From Chitinivibrionales bacterium (GTDB lineage Bacteria; Fibrobacterota; Chitinivibrionia; Chitinivibrionales; WJKA01), in the NCBI GenBank assembly GCA_014728295.1, contig WJLW01000123.1:1-64000 (forward strand): DNA of 64,000 nucleotides, read 5' to 3'. The notes beneath the pieces were generated by a model. That model did no database searches and was not told where the DNA came from. It worked only from the letters and a program-made list of their open reading frames with translations. Shown in pieces: positions 41,545-51,077 of this stretch (the first letter of the stretch is position 1; each line of letters begins with the position of its first letter). Made by a program: the position numbers and the translations under genes.

Positions 41545-42590
41545 AGAGCCGCAACACACGTTTGCTCAAAGCGGCATTTCTCGAACCGGTCGATCGGACT
41601 CCGGTCTGGTTCATGCGCCAGATCGGACGCTATCAACGCGAATATCGTGAATATCGTGCGAAATACAAGCTGCTGGACATTTTCAACAATGCGGAGCTCG
41701 CGGCCGAATTGACGCTTCTGCCGTTTAAGCAGACCGACTTTGACGGCGCTGTAATTTTTGCCGATATCCTGCCTCCCCTGATAAGTATGGGTCTCGATTT
41801 ACAGTTCACGGTTGGTTCAGGACCCTATATCGACAATCCTATTACATGCCCCGCTGATGTTGATCGACTTGCCGCGCCTCCAGCAGAGGAGTCTATGCCG
41901 TCAACACTGCGCGCCGTCGAAATAGCCTCTGCGGAGCTTGCAGGTCGCGGCATTCCCGTCATCGGCTTTTGCGGCGCTCCATTTACATTGGCGAGCTATG
42001 CTCTTGAAGGCGGCGGCTCGCGAAATTACGAACGCGTCAAGTCATTCATGTATTCCCAACCGGCAGCCTGGCAACGTTTGATGAACAAGCTTGTCACGGT
42101 ACTGGCCGATTTTGCCGTCAAACAGACACAGGCCGGTGCGGCAATAGTGCAAATTTTCGATTCTTGGGTAGGTCTGGCAACAGGAGAAGAAGACTACCTC
42201 CGCTTCATTCAGCCGCACAACAAAGCTCTGTTCGATCTGCTACAAAAAAACTCCATTCCGTCGATTCATTTCAGCACCGGCACATCGGGATACCTGGACG
42301 TCGTTGCACAAACAGGCGGCGATGTCATTTCGGTTGACTGGCGCGTGTCGCTGAGTAAGGCATGGCGGCAGATCGGCAACGGCAAAGCAATTCAGGGAAA
42401 TCTCGACCCAATCGCACTTATGGCGCCGTGGCGGGAACTGCAGTTCCATATCGACCGGGTACTCGATTCCGTCAGGGGACGCACTGGCCATATATTCAAC
42501 CTGGGGCACGGTATTTTGCCGAATACACCGGTTGACCATGTGCGCAGGGCGGTTGATTATGTGCATGAACGAACCGGGGCAGGAAAATGA
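41541..42590 (+). CDS. hemE: Uroporphyrinogen decarboxylase HemE
   Basis: Removes four acetate carboxyls from uroporphyrinogen III to give coproporphyrinogen III. The 349 residues carry the signature RTPVWFMRQIGRYQREYRE at the N-terminus, the catalytic FADILPPL Asp, GFCGAPFTLASYALEGGGS, and the C-terminal HIFNLGHGILPNTPVDHV. It is cytoplasmic and complete. ATGA overlaps link it to hemQ upstream and hemH downstream, so translational coupling is likely. Confidence 0.97.
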   Translation: MKSRNTRLLKAAFLEPVDRTPVWFMRQIGRYQREYREYRAKYKLLDIFNNAELAAELTLLPFKQTDFDGAVIFADILPPLISMGLDLQFTVGSGPYIDNPITCPADVDRLAAPPAEESMPSTLRAVEIASAELAGRGIPVIGFCGAPFTLASYALEGGGSRNYERVKSFMYSQPAAWQRLMNKLVTVLADFAVKQTQAGAAIVQIFDSWVGLATGEEDYLRFIQPHNKALFDLLQKNSIPSIHFSTGTSGYLDVVAQTGGDVISVDWRVSLSKAWRQIGNGKAIQGNLDPIALMAPWRELQFHIDRVLDSVRGRTGHIFNLGHGILPNTPVDHVRRAVDYVHERTGAGK

Positions 42591-43519
42591 ATGACACAAC
42601 GGGTGTCCTGTTCATGGCGTACGGCGGCCCGGATTCGCTCGAAGATATTCCCGGCTATTTGGCTGATATCCGCAACACTCGTCCCACACCCAAACGCATT
42701 CTTGATGAGATTGCCGACCACTACCGTCTCATCGGTGGCAAATCACCACTTCGAGATATCAGCAGCAAGCAGGTCGCCGCGGTAAAGCACAGACTTGATT
42801 CGACCTGTTTCACTTGCTATCTCGGCATGCGGCACTGGCGTCCGTGGATCGCAGACGCAGTCGCCAGGATGATAGATGACGGAATCACACGTGCAATCAG
42901 CATAGTACTTGCACCGCACTACAGCAGCATGAGCGTGGCAAAGTATCAGGCCCAAATCGATAACGCGCAGCACCTGCATCACGGCACAATCGCATTCAGG
43001 CATGTCAACGCCTATCATACCAATACATCGCTGATAGCCGGTCTGGCCCTACGAGTTCAAGAGGGCCTGCTCAAATGGGAAGCCCGGGAACGTGACGATG
43101 TGCACGTCATTTTCTCCGCACACAGCCTGCCGCAGCGGATACTCGACAACGGCGATTCATACGACGCATCGGTAAAGGAGACCGCTCGCTGTGTAGCGCA
43201 AGATTGCGCTCTGAGCGCATCGCAGTGGAGCTGGTCGTATCAATCCGCAGGTCGCAGCAATGAGCCGTGGCTTGGACCGACGCTGCTGGAAACGCTGCAG
43301 GAGCTCCCGGGCAGGGGCATCGATAACGTGCTGGTATGTCCCGTTGGATTTGTCGCCGATCACGTGGAGATATTGTACGACCTCGATATCGAAGCAAAAC
43401 AACAGGCCGGCCGGCTTGGCATACGCATCGAACGCGTTGCGGCCCTAAACGACCACCCGCTTTTTCTGCAGGCACTGGTCGACACAATTCATGAGGCTGT
43501 TGCGCACCTGGAGTCTTGA
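42587..43519 (+). CDS. hemH: Ferrochelatase HemH (coproporphyrin ferrochelatase CpfC)
   Basis: Inserts ferrous iron into a porphyrin. The 310 residues contain VLFMAYGGPDSLEDIPGYL, YLGMRHWRPWI, IVLAPHYSSMSVAKY, the catalytic His in FSAHSLPQRI and the catalytic Glu in VCPVGFVADHVEILYDLDIE. With HemQ and HemY as operon partners the substrate is more likely coproporphyrin III than protoporphyrin IX. It overlaps hemE by four bases; hemY starts three bases after it. The sequence is complete, although no metal-cluster cysteines of the actinobacterial type are evident. Confidence 0.95.
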   Translation: MNDTTGVLFMAYGGPDSLEDIPGYLADIRNTRPTPKRILDEIADHYRLIGGKSPLRDISSKQVAAVKHRLDSTCFTCYLGMRHWRPWIADAVARMIDDGITRAISIVLAPHYSSMSVAKYQAQIDNAQHLHHGTIAFRHVNAYHTNTSLIAGLALRVQEGLLKWEARERDDVHVIFSAHSLPQRILDNGDSYDASVKETARCVAQDCALSASQWSWSYQSAGRSNEPWLGPTLLETLQELPGRGIDNVLVCPVGFVADHVEILYDLDIEAKQQAGRLGIRIERVAALNDHPLFLQALVDTIHEAVAHLES

Positions 43520-43522
43520 CGC

Positions 43523-44911
43523 ATGCTTGATGTTGCCATTATCGGCGCAGGGATTGCAGGATTAACGGCTGCATGGAAAATCAAATCGTCAATGCCGCAT
43601 GCGAAGCTGGCGGTATTTGAACGTTCCCCGCGACCGGGCGGCAAAATACATTCTTTCCGGCACCGGGGTTTTCTGATAGAAGCCGGCCCGGACTCTTTCC
43701 TGACGCGCAAATCCGCCGGAGTTGAGCTCTGCGCGGAATTGGGAATTGCCGGCAAGCTTATTGCACGACGGCCGGAATACAAGCGTACCAGCATTAAACT
43801 CGACGGCACGCTGCATGAGCTGCCCGAAGGCCTGAGTGGACTGGTTCCGACTGATTTCCAGGCGCTTGAAAAAAGCGACCTATTATCGGAAGCAGGCAAA
43901 AACAGATTGGCACAGGAAATCAGCCTACCTGTCAGAGAAAGTGCGGGTGACGAAAGCATCGCAGACTTTTGCACCCGTCGATTCGGCGCGCAAGCCTGGG
44001 CAAAACTCTTCGAACCGTTACTGGGCGGAATTTATGCAGGCGACGGCAGCCGCCTCAGCATGCAAGCAATCCTGCCAAATCTTATCGATCTGGAGCACAG
44101 ATACGGCAGCGTCATTGCCGGGCTGAAGCAAAAGTCAACAGCGACCACTTCCACGCCACCTCCTTTCGTCTCCTTTGATACCGGACTGCACGTTTTGGTT
44201 GATGCTTTGGTACAGGAAATTGGAAGTGAGCATTTTTACACCCGAAACGCGATTGCCGACTTAATCAGGACAGATGATCATTTCACAATACTGGCCCAAA
44301 GCGGCAAACGATTCGATACGCGAACAGTGCTTCTTGCGATTCCGGCCCCGAATGTCGCGAAGCTGACATCACAACTTTCACCGCAACTCGCCCGTATGCA
44401 TCGCAACATAACGTATTCTTTATCCGCAGTCGTGGTCTTGGGCTACTCCGATGCATCCACACTACCTTCATTCAATGGATATGGCTACGTCATACCGCGT
44501 ATTGAGCAATCCGACATTCTGGCATGCAGTTGGGCGTCGCAGAAATGGCCGGGGAGAGCAAAGAACGGGGCGACATTGCTGCGCGTGTTTATTCGGGGAG
44601 ACGGCAACACAGATGTGCGCAATGCGGCTGACGATCTCCTCTACGAACGTGCACATAAAGAATTAGCCGCAACAGTCGGCATAACATCCAAGCCTGATTG
44701 CCGTTTTGCATTTAGATGGCCGGCCGGAATTCCCCAATTTACGCCCGGCTATCTGCAGAAACTTGGCGAAATAAAAACCCTCTGCGCAACAATTCCCGGC
44801 TTATACTTTGCGGGCGCAGCATATGCCGGGCCGGGCATACCCGATTGCATCCGTTCCGGTCGCACTGCCGCAGGTGAAATAGTTAAGGCTCTTGAATCAA
44901 ACTTCGGGTGA
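43523..44911 (+). CDS. hemY: FAD-dependent coproporphyrinogen/protoporphyrinogen oxidase HemY (CgoX)
   Basis: 462 residues with an N-terminal FAD-binding Rossmann fold (VAIIGAGIAGLTAAWKI; PRPGGKIHSFRHRGFLIEAGPDSFLTRK), the substrate-binding middle (GGIYAGDGSRLSMQA) and a C-terminal FAD site (LYFAGAAYAGPGIPDCIRSG). The enzyme uses oxygen to oxidise the porphyrinogen ring. In a HemQ-containing operon the substrate should be coproporphyrinogen III. It is the last gene of the operon; a minus-strand sulfatase converges from downstream. Confidence 0.95.
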   Translation: MLDVAIIGAGIAGLTAAWKIKSSMPHAKLAVFERSPRPGGKIHSFRHRGFLIEAGPDSFLTRKSAGVELCAELGIAGKLIARRPEYKRTSIKLDGTLHELPEGLSGLVPTDFQALEKSDLLSEAGKNRLAQEISLPVRESAGDESIADFCTRRFGAQAWAKLFEPLLGGIYAGDGSRLSMQAILPNLIDLEHRYGSVIAGLKQKSTATTSTPPPFVSFDTGLHVLVDALVQEIGSEHFYTRNAIADLIRTDDHFTILAQSGKRFDTRTVLLAIPAPNVAKLTSQLSPQLARMHRNITYSLSAVVVLGYSDASTLPSFNGYGYVIPRIEQSDILACSWASQKWPGRAKNGATLLRVFIRGDGNTDVRNAADDLLYERAHKELAATVGITSKPDCRFAFRWPAGIPQFTPGYLQKLGEIKTLCATIPGLYFAGAAYAGPGIPDCIRSGRTAAGEIVKALESNFG

Positions 44912-45014
44912 ATGTATGCTCAGCAAGAAACGTGCAGTGCGCTTTGGATTTTGCCATGTCCTGTTATGCACGCTTTCCTTTGAAAGTCTGAAGCAAACAA
45001 TCCGTTTGAATAAC

Positions 45015-46457
45015 TCACTCCTGCGGAATCCCCCGCTCATCCACCGCAGAATCAATCACATCAGAAGTGCGCACAAACCAATCCAGCAAGCGCCCGGCCA
45101 TCTCATTCCCGACTGCTGCATACTCAGCGTTCCCGGCAAGATTTTTGTATTCCAGCGGATCGGCCTGGACATCATACAATTCGTGCTCACCGGAAGTGCG
45201 GCGGACATACTTGTACCGGGGAGTACGGATCATTGATGTTCGCGCAATGGTACTCGGATGTTCGAACTCTACCAGCGCCTTGGGATAATAGTGTTGCCAC
45301 GGACCACGCGCTCCGTTGAGCTCCTCCTTGGACTTTTCCCGGATTTCATGCGCATCATACCCGCCTTCGGCATACACCGGACGGTCCGGATCGCCGGCGG
45401 CGCCTTTGAGCTGCGGAACCAGGCTCTGTGAAAAGTGGTCATGCCCGGATTCGATTCCAGCCAGATCCAAAACCGTTGCCAAAATATCAAGCACTTCGGT
45501 TTGCTCATTGACAACATGTCCCTGTTTGCATCCGGGCGCCTTGATGATAAGCGGAACACGCAACAGAATATCATCCATTGCATTCGACCACTTCTCGACC
45601 AGCCCGTAATCACCGGCCCAGTCTCCGTGATCGGAGAAAAAGACAATCGCAGTATTTTCTGCCAGGCCGGTTTCGTTCAGCGCCTGCAGCAAATCACCGA
45701 GAATCTTATCGATAAACGAAGTCATGCCCAGATATACGGCATTGATTTTGCGAAAAAACGCTTCATCAAGCTGCCCCAGGCGCCGGGATTCCCGAATACG
45801 TGTGTAATACTCCGGTTTATTCTCGCATGAGTTTATATCACGCAGAGCAGGGATCTCATCCGGATTATACATATCATGCCAGGGCTGGGGAGCCGAATAG
45901 GGGGCATGGGGGTAAAGCAGAGGCAGCCAGACGGCAAATGGTTTATCATGATCCCTTTTGAGAAAGTCAATTGCCGCCTGTACTTTGGCATAATCGCCAT
46001 GCTGCGCCAGAGGCATATCGTAGGGCTCGTAGAGAAAACTGAATTTGCGGGGATCGTCATTTTCGTAGTGATTGAAATTCCAGTGAAATGCACCGGAATT
46101 TTTTAATTCGCTGACGCTGTCTGCAAAGCTTTCCTCAGCCAGAAGATCGTTGTGCCCCCCGTCCCAATACACATGGTATCCGGCTTTTTTGAGGTACCGA
46201 AACATATTAGGCTCACCCGGCCGAACCAGATACGTATTGGTGCGGTGCCCCCTGACATGAGGATACCAGCCGGTGGCCAGGCTGCAGCGTGAGGGACCGC
46301 AGAGCGGAGCTTGACAAAAGCAGTTGTGAAACCGTGTTCCTTCCCCGGCAAGTTGGTCAATGTTCGGTGTCCGGACCAACTGGTGCCCATAGCACCCTAT
46401 GCTTTCGGCGCGCAATTCGTCGGGATTGAAAAAAATAAAGTTCATCGGTTTGGACAT
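45015..46457 (-). CDS. Cytoplasmic-type sulfatase (formylglycine-dependent)
   Basis: 480 residues starting at the ATG at 46457, with GGGAG upstream. The N-terminus NFIFFNPDELRAESIGCYG lacks a signal peptide. The sulfatase signature CGPSRCSLATG contains the Cys that becomes formylglycine (C-x-P-S-R). FFSDHGDWAGDYGLVEKW supplies the metal-binding DHG block. It resembles arylsulfatase/iduronate-sulfatase-type enzymes acting on sulfated sugars. It shares a divergent promoter region (46458-46659) with an AraC-type regulator, which probably controls it. Confidence 0.9.
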   Translation of the reverse strand: MSKPMNFIFFNPDELRAESIGCYGHQLVRTPNIDQLAGEGTRFHNCFCQAPLCGPSRCSLATGWYPHVRGHRTNTYLVRPGEPNMFRYLKKAGYHVYWDGGHNDLLAEESFADSVSELKNSGAFHWNFNHYENDDPRKFSFLYEPYDMPLAQHGDYAKVQAAIDFLKRDHDKPFAVWLPLLYPHAPYSAPQPWHDMYNPDEIPALRDINSCENKPEYYTRIRESRRLGQLDEAFFRKINAVYLGMTSFIDKILGDLLQALNETGLAENTAIVFFSDHGDWAGDYGLVEKWSNAMDDILLRVPLIIKAPGCKQGHVVNEQTEVLDILATVLDLAGIESGHDHFSQSLVPQLKGAAGDPDRPVYAEGGYDAHEIREKSKEELNGARGPWQHYYPKALVEFEHPSTIARTSMIRTPRYKYVRRTSGEHELYDVQADPLEYKNLAGNAEYAAVGNEMAGRLLDWFVRTSDVIDSAVDERGIPQE

Positions 46458-46659
46458 GAGCAAATACTCCCGTACATTTCGTGAGCAAACAGTATAAAAT
46501 AGCACATTAACCTCGGTTAGCAGTAAAATCGGGCCAATTTTGCAGCCGAATCAATACAAAGTAGCTCATGATTTGGGTCTGCAACTAACGAAAAGACCGT
46601 GCAAATTGGAAAAACTGCAGTATATTAAGATAATAACAGAGCTGTTTTAGTCAGATATT

Positions 46660-47559
46660 ATGCAAATTCAACCACAATCAGTATTTCAGACCGCAACTAC
46701 CGGCTTGCAGTTGAAAAACAGAAAAGAGTTTCCCCTAGCCCTGTTGTACAAGCAGGTCATCGATAATTCGGGCCCCGATTCTTCACTGCACGCGCACAAC
46801 CATCTTGAGCTGGGATATTGCCATGAAGGATGCGGCCTGCTATTTGCCGGAAGAAAAATCATTCCTTATCAAGCCGGTGACGTGTGCGTAATTGCCGGCA
46901 AAGAGCATCATTGCCTGCTGAGCCGGCAGTCGGCAACCACTCGCTGGAGCCTCGCGGCACTGTATCCGGCAGGCGTGATGATGCCGTTGGGCCACGATCC
47001 GGCTCTGGCCGACGATTCAATTTTCAATAGCGATGCATTTTGTAATATTGTGAGGCCGGCCCAAAGCAGACCGGTGTGCTCAACGTTGATGGATTTAATC
47101 GACGAAATGCGCAGGGAACGCGAGGGTTACCCCTCAATCGTACGGGCTCAGACACTCTATCTTATGAGCTTGCTTCACCGGGAGGCAAAAGCTTCTCTCA
47201 ACATACCCACCCCTCAGGCTGCCGGCGCCACATCACAAATTCAGCGAATATCGGCAGCCCTGGATTATATCTGCACTCATTTTCAGCGAAAGATTCGCAT
47301 TGAAACGCTCGCCCAACAGTGTTACATGAGCGTCACCCATTTCAGGCGCACTTTTGAATCGGCGCTGGGCAAGCGGCCGCTGAACTATATCATGCAGGTG
47401 CGAATTGCCATGGCGGCGGTGGAATTGTTGACCACCGCACATACCGCCGAGCAAATCGGCTACAGCAACGGCTTTGCAACGGTTTCGTGTTTCCAGCGAA
47501 AATTCAAAGAGTTCATGGGCGCTTCACCCCGCAAATGGCGCATGAATCAGCAGCACTGA
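46660..47559 (+). CDS. AraC-family transcriptional regulator with cupin sensor domain
   Basis: 299 residues. The N-terminal half is a cupin-like sugar-sensing domain (SLHAHNHLELGYCHEG; IPYQAGDVCVIAGKEHHC). The last 100 residues are two helix-turn-helix motifs of AraC type (KIRIETLAQQCYMSVTHFRRTFESAL; IGYSNGFATVSCFQRKFKEFMGASPRKWR). Such proteins activate carbohydrate genes when their ligand is present. Divergence from the sulfatase gene across 202 bases suggests that gene is a target; this is inferred from position. Confidence 0.93.
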   Translation: MQIQPQSVFQTATTGLQLKNRKEFPLALLYKQVIDNSGPDSSLHAHNHLELGYCHEGCGLLFAGRKIIPYQAGDVCVIAGKEHHCLLSRQSATTRWSLAALYPAGVMMPLGHDPALADDSIFNSDAFCNIVRPAQSRPVCSTLMDLIDEMRREREGYPSIVRAQTLYLMSLLHREAKASLNIPTPQAAGATSQIQRISAALDYICTHFQRKIRIETLAQQCYMSVTHFRRTFESALGKRPLNYIMQVRIAMAAVELLTTAHTAEQIGYSNGFATVSCFQRKFKEFMGASPRKWRMNQQH

Positions 47560-47626
47560 ATTGCCATGACCGCAGCCACAAATTACTTTTCAAGGAAGGC
47601 TGTTTCACCTCGTTGCAGGAGCGCCA

Positions 47627-48733
47627 ATGCCTGACCAGTTCAACTTTCACAAGCTGCCCAGTTTCGCAGATGAGGCAACGCAGATTTTTGCCGTTTCACA
47701 ATCGCGTAACTGTCCTTTTTACGAGACTGGCGATGAATTTGAGCTTAACGGGCATCGCCTGTTTGTAGAAAATACGCGACCGACATGCCTGATACTTGCC
47801 AATGATTTCATACGCATGGTCGCCCTTCAGTCGGGACTGGGTTCCAGTGAGGCGGCAAGGCAATCGCATACGTCACTTACCTGCAGCGGATGTACCGGCG
47901 CCCTTGAGCTGGAGCGTATCCGTCAGGATCGATCAAGTTCCATTCTGGATGAAAAAAAGCGTGCAAATCTTGAGAAAGTAGTTGAATCGATCAGCAAGTT
48001 CTCTTTTTTCAGGCACCTGGACCAAACTGAAATCCGCCGTCTGCTGCCACATTTGAAAGTATGTGACGTCAAGGAAAATGAAACTGTTATCCGCAAAGGT
48101 GAGTCCGGCAGGCATCTCTTTATGGTTCTGCAGGGATCGTTCGAAGTCCTTACCGGAAAAGAGCAGGTGCTGCTGGCCAATCTGGGCAAAGGCGAAGTAT
48201 TCGGCGAGATGAGTCTGCTCAGCGGCGGTCCGTGTAATGCAACAATCCGGGCCGAGCAGGACGGGCGTTTGCTTGCTTTGGCGGGAGAAGCTTTTCGCAG
48301 ACAGGTTGATCGCCACCCCAAAGTTCAGCGCTATTTTTACCGCTTGCTCACCAATCGAATGCACAAGACCAATCAATTCAAAGAAACCCTGATTTCGAAG
48401 GGCTTGAGCGGAAACCTGGTCGATTTTCAGTTGCCCGAGTTGTTGCAGGCGCTGAATATGTCACAGAAGACCGGCCAGTTGACGCTAAAGTTGCGGTGCG
48501 GCTCCGCACGCGTGCTCTTCAATAAGGGCGAGATTAACCTGGTAAACTACGGCCAACTTGACGGACAAGAAGCTTTTTACGCCGTACTCAAAGAGCAGAG
48601 CGGCGCCTTCAGTTTCTCGCCGGATTATCCAGATGACGCAGCACAAAATGGCAAAATAGGTGAATTCATGAATTTGCTCATGGAGGGATTCGTGAGAATA
48701 GACGAAGAGAGCAGGGAAGCGGCAACCGGATAA
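47627..48733 (+). CDS. Cys-rich / cyclic-nucleotide-binding / PATAN (DUF4388) signalling protein
   Basis: 368 residues in three parts. An N-terminal module of about 95 residues has four cysteines (C29, C54, C86, C89), including SRNCPFYETGDEFEL and TCSGCTG, and could bind metal or an Fe-S cluster. A cyclic-nucleotide-binding domain follows (about 122-245: ENETVIRKGESGRHLFMVLQ; GEVFGEMSLLSGGPCNA). The C-terminal DUF4388/PATAN domain (about 262-355) has LSGNLVDFQLPELLQALNM and GxLTL-type repeats. No DNA-binding helix-turn-helix is present, so it is not a classical CRP regulator. AGGAG precedes the ATG. The target is unknown. Confidence 0.8.
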   Translation: MPDQFNFHKLPSFADEATQIFAVSQSRNCPFYETGDEFELNGHRLFVENTRPTCLILANDFIRMVALQSGLGSSEAARQSHTSLTCSGCTGALELERIRQDRSSSILDEKKRANLEKVVESISKFSFFRHLDQTEIRRLLPHLKVCDVKENETVIRKGESGRHLFMVLQGSFEVLTGKEQVLLANLGKGEVFGEMSLLSGGPCNATIRAEQDGRLLALAGEAFRRQVDRHPKVQRYFYRLLTNRMHKTNQFKETLISKGLSGNLVDFQLPELLQALNMSQKTGQLTLKLRCGSARVLFNKGEINLVNYGQLDGQEAFYAVLKEQSGAFSFSPDYPDDAAQNGKIGEFMNLLMEGFVRIDEESREAATG

Positions 48734-48850
48734 TTTCACGGCATGCATTTTTTCTTTGCCCGGATCGCCTGTCAAGTGTATTTTTTCTTCCCCCCGCAAT
48801 CGTGCCGGAAAACTATGCAGTGGTAACAACAGCCCGGGAGATACATTCAC

Positions 48851-50116
48851 ATGGCGGAATTTCATCAAGATAAAATCATTACCTCGATTCATTCGCTGTA
48901 TGATGTACTGGATCCCAGTGAGTACCTTGCCGCAATGGAAAGTAAGCTCAACGGCTACAGCGCGCACAATAAAATCAGCGTGCTCCTGCCGGCTCACATA
49001 AGCGACGTACGCAACAGCAAAGTAATGAACACCATATTCGATAAGCTCTCGCAGGTAACGTATCTGCATGAGGTGATTGTAGCGCTGGGCGGCGTGAGTG
49101 AACAGGGCGAATTCCGCAAAATCCGGGAGCATTTCCAACTGCTCATCCGCGGCGTTTGCAAAATACGGGTCGTCTGGGTTGACGGGCCGCGCATGCAGGA
49201 AATTATGCAGGTGATTTCCGAACGTGAGATCTCGGTGGGCACGCAGGGCAAGGGGCAGTCGGTCTGGCTGGCCCTGGGATACATTTTTGCAAAGGATGAA
49301 TCCAGTGTCGTTGCTTTGCATGATTGTGATATCGTTACCTATGACAGAACATTTCTTGCCCGACTGGTTGAACCCACCGCCAATCCCGATAACGACATTG
49401 AATTTTGTAAAGGATTTTATGCACGCATCTCACCAACAGACAAGGCAATGAAAGGCCGCGTCACACGATTGTTCGTCACCCCGTTCGTTGATTGCTGTGC
49501 AGAGATCATGCGCAATCGAGGATTCATAGAACTGCATAAATTTTTTGCCTATCACAAAGCATTCAAGTATCCGCTGGCGGGAGAGTTTTGTCTCACAACC
49601 GAGCTAGCCAGGGGAATCAACGTTGCCTGGGACTGGAGCCTGGAAGTCGCCACGTTGTCACAGGTATTCGACCAGTTGATTCCGCGCAAAATAGCCCAGA
49701 TCGATCTGGCAAAATATTACGAACACAAGCATCAAGAGCTATCCTGCTCAAATGAAAATGCCGGGTTGCACAAAATGGTAGTTGACATTGCAAAATTTTA
49801 CCTGACTTACATGCGCTCCCACGGCATCCCCCTCGATGACGCGTTTGTCGACATGCTGATTCATACCTACTATCAAAATGCCCTCAAATATATCCGCCTC
49901 TACAGCTATGATGCAGAAGCCAATTCCCTTCATTTTGACCTCTATCAGGAAGAAGCAACGGCACGCCATTTCAGATCATTCCTCTGGACCGCCTGGGAAC
50001 AGAGCAAAGGGCCGCACGAGGCAAAGCTGATACCTTCCTGGAATCGCATTAAGTACGCACTTCCCGGAATATACGACCAGCTCATTGCGGCCGTTGAAGC
50101 CGACCACGCCGGTTAG
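48851..50116 (+). CDS. GT81-type glycosyltransferase (glucosyl-3-phosphoglycerate synthase-like)
   Basis: 421 residues, cytoplasmic. GT-A fold blocks are visible: KISVLLPAHISDVRNSKVM, then HEVIVALGGVSEQGEF, GKGQSVWLALGYIF with the acceptor-site lysine, and the metal-binding HDCDIVTYD. LAGEFCLTTELARGINVAWDWSLEVATL and a helical C-terminus match glucosyl-3-phosphoglycerate and mannosylglycerate synthase-like proteins. These make compatible solutes or glycolipid precursors. The family assignment is good; the sugar donor is not decidable. It is separated from the haem genes by 150 bases and may be a separate unit. Confidence 0.75.
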   Translation: MAEFHQDKIITSIHSLYDVLDPSEYLAAMESKLNGYSAHNKISVLLPAHISDVRNSKVMNTIFDKLSQVTYLHEVIVALGGVSEQGEFRKIREHFQLLIRGVCKIRVVWVDGPRMQEIMQVISEREISVGTQGKGQSVWLALGYIFAKDESSVVALHDCDIVTYDRTFLARLVEPTANPDNDIEFCKGFYARISPTDKAMKGRVTRLFVTPFVDCCAEIMRNRGFIELHKFFAYHKAFKYPLAGEFCLTTELARGINVAWDWSLEVATLSQVFDQLIPRKIAQIDLAKYYEHKHQELSCSNENAGLHKMVVDIAKFYLTYMRSHGIPLDDAFVDMLIHTYYQNALKYIRLYSYDAEANSLHFDLYQEEATARHFRSFLWTAWEQSKGPHEAKLIPSWNRIKYALPGIYDQLIAAVEADHAG

Positions 50117-50267
50117 CGAATCATCAACGACACAAAGCAGCAGTTTAGAACAGAATCGAGATGATATATTTTATTGAGTAGGTTGACCGAAATTGTCATA
50201 AGTAATGGCTGCGTAGTGGTATTTCGGCGCTCTGTGATCACATCCGGTATTTGAATAGCAAGAAAAA

Positions 50268-51077
50268 ATGCACCTTTCATCGATTGAAATTGCGCTCCGA
50301 TTTGTCATACCCTCGCTTTATCTGATCATAGCCTGCGGCTATCTGGTTCAGTTTGCGCAGAACCGCAGCCACCTTTTTGCCTGGATGCGACCGACACAAA
50401 GTGCAGCTATTACAGTTCATGCACTGCATTTTGCAGTTTTCTATTCCGTAACGGGGCATTTTCCATTCAGAACGGTTTTTGAAGCGCTTTACTTTTGCTG
50501 TTTTGTGCTGGCGATTCTATATTTTTTTATGGAAGTCAAAGCAGGCGAAATTAGTTTTGGCGCTTTTTTGTGGCCGTTTAACTGTCTGGTGGCCCTGCCT
50601 GCTTTTACACTTCTGGGGCACGGCGAGCCGCTTCCCCCCCGGCTTGTGAAACCTCATTTCGTCCTTCATGTCACGATGCTTACTGCCGCATACGCGTGCT
50701 TCTTTTTCTCTTTTGTCATATCGGTGATGTATCTGCTGCAGCATGGAATATTGCGCAAACGCAAATTCGATTCACTGCTCTATCGCCTTCCATCACTTGA
50801 CATAATGGATCAAGCCATAAAAAAAACCGACAGTCTCGGACTGGTTTTACTCATTGCCGGAATCATAGTCGGCATGCTCTGGGTTTTTGATCTGCAGGGA
50901 ACGGCTGTCGATATGCACCTGAAAATCGTTTCTGCCATTGTCACGGCCTGGGTGTACCTTACTGCCTTAACGCTGCGATCCTGGAAAGGCTGGCAAGGCG
51001 CGCGTACCAGCTTGTTTTCGATTGCAGGATTTGTTCTCATCATTTTAACCCTGATTATCGGCAGGCATGGCTACTGA
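50268..51077 (+). CDS. hemX: HemX/CcsA-like integral membrane protein
   Basis: 269 residues with about eight membrane helices and the CcsA/ResC cytochrome c assembly fold (FPFRTVFEALYFCCFVLAIL; HVTMLTAAYACFFFSFVISVMYLL). The tryptophan-rich haem-handling motif of true CcsA is not obvious, which favours a HemX-type protein. Its coding region overlaps the start of hemA by 11 bases. In Bacillus HemX lies beside hemA and limits the amount of glutamyl-tRNA reductase. A role in haem-dependent control of HemA or in haem handling is inferred from this pairing. Confidence 0.8.
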   Translation: MHLSSIEIALRFVIPSLYLIIACGYLVQFAQNRSHLFAWMRPTQSAAITVHALHFAVFYSVTGHFPFRTVFEALYFCCFVLAILYFFMEVKAGEISFGAFLWPFNCLVALPAFTLLGHGEPLPPRLVKPHFVLHVTMLTAAYACFFFSFVISVMYLLQHGILRKRKFDSLLYRLPSLDIMDQAIKKTDSLGLVLLIAGIIVGMLWVFDLQGTAVDMHLKIVSAIVTAWVYLTALTLRSWKGWQGARTSLFSIAGFVLIILTLIIGRHGY

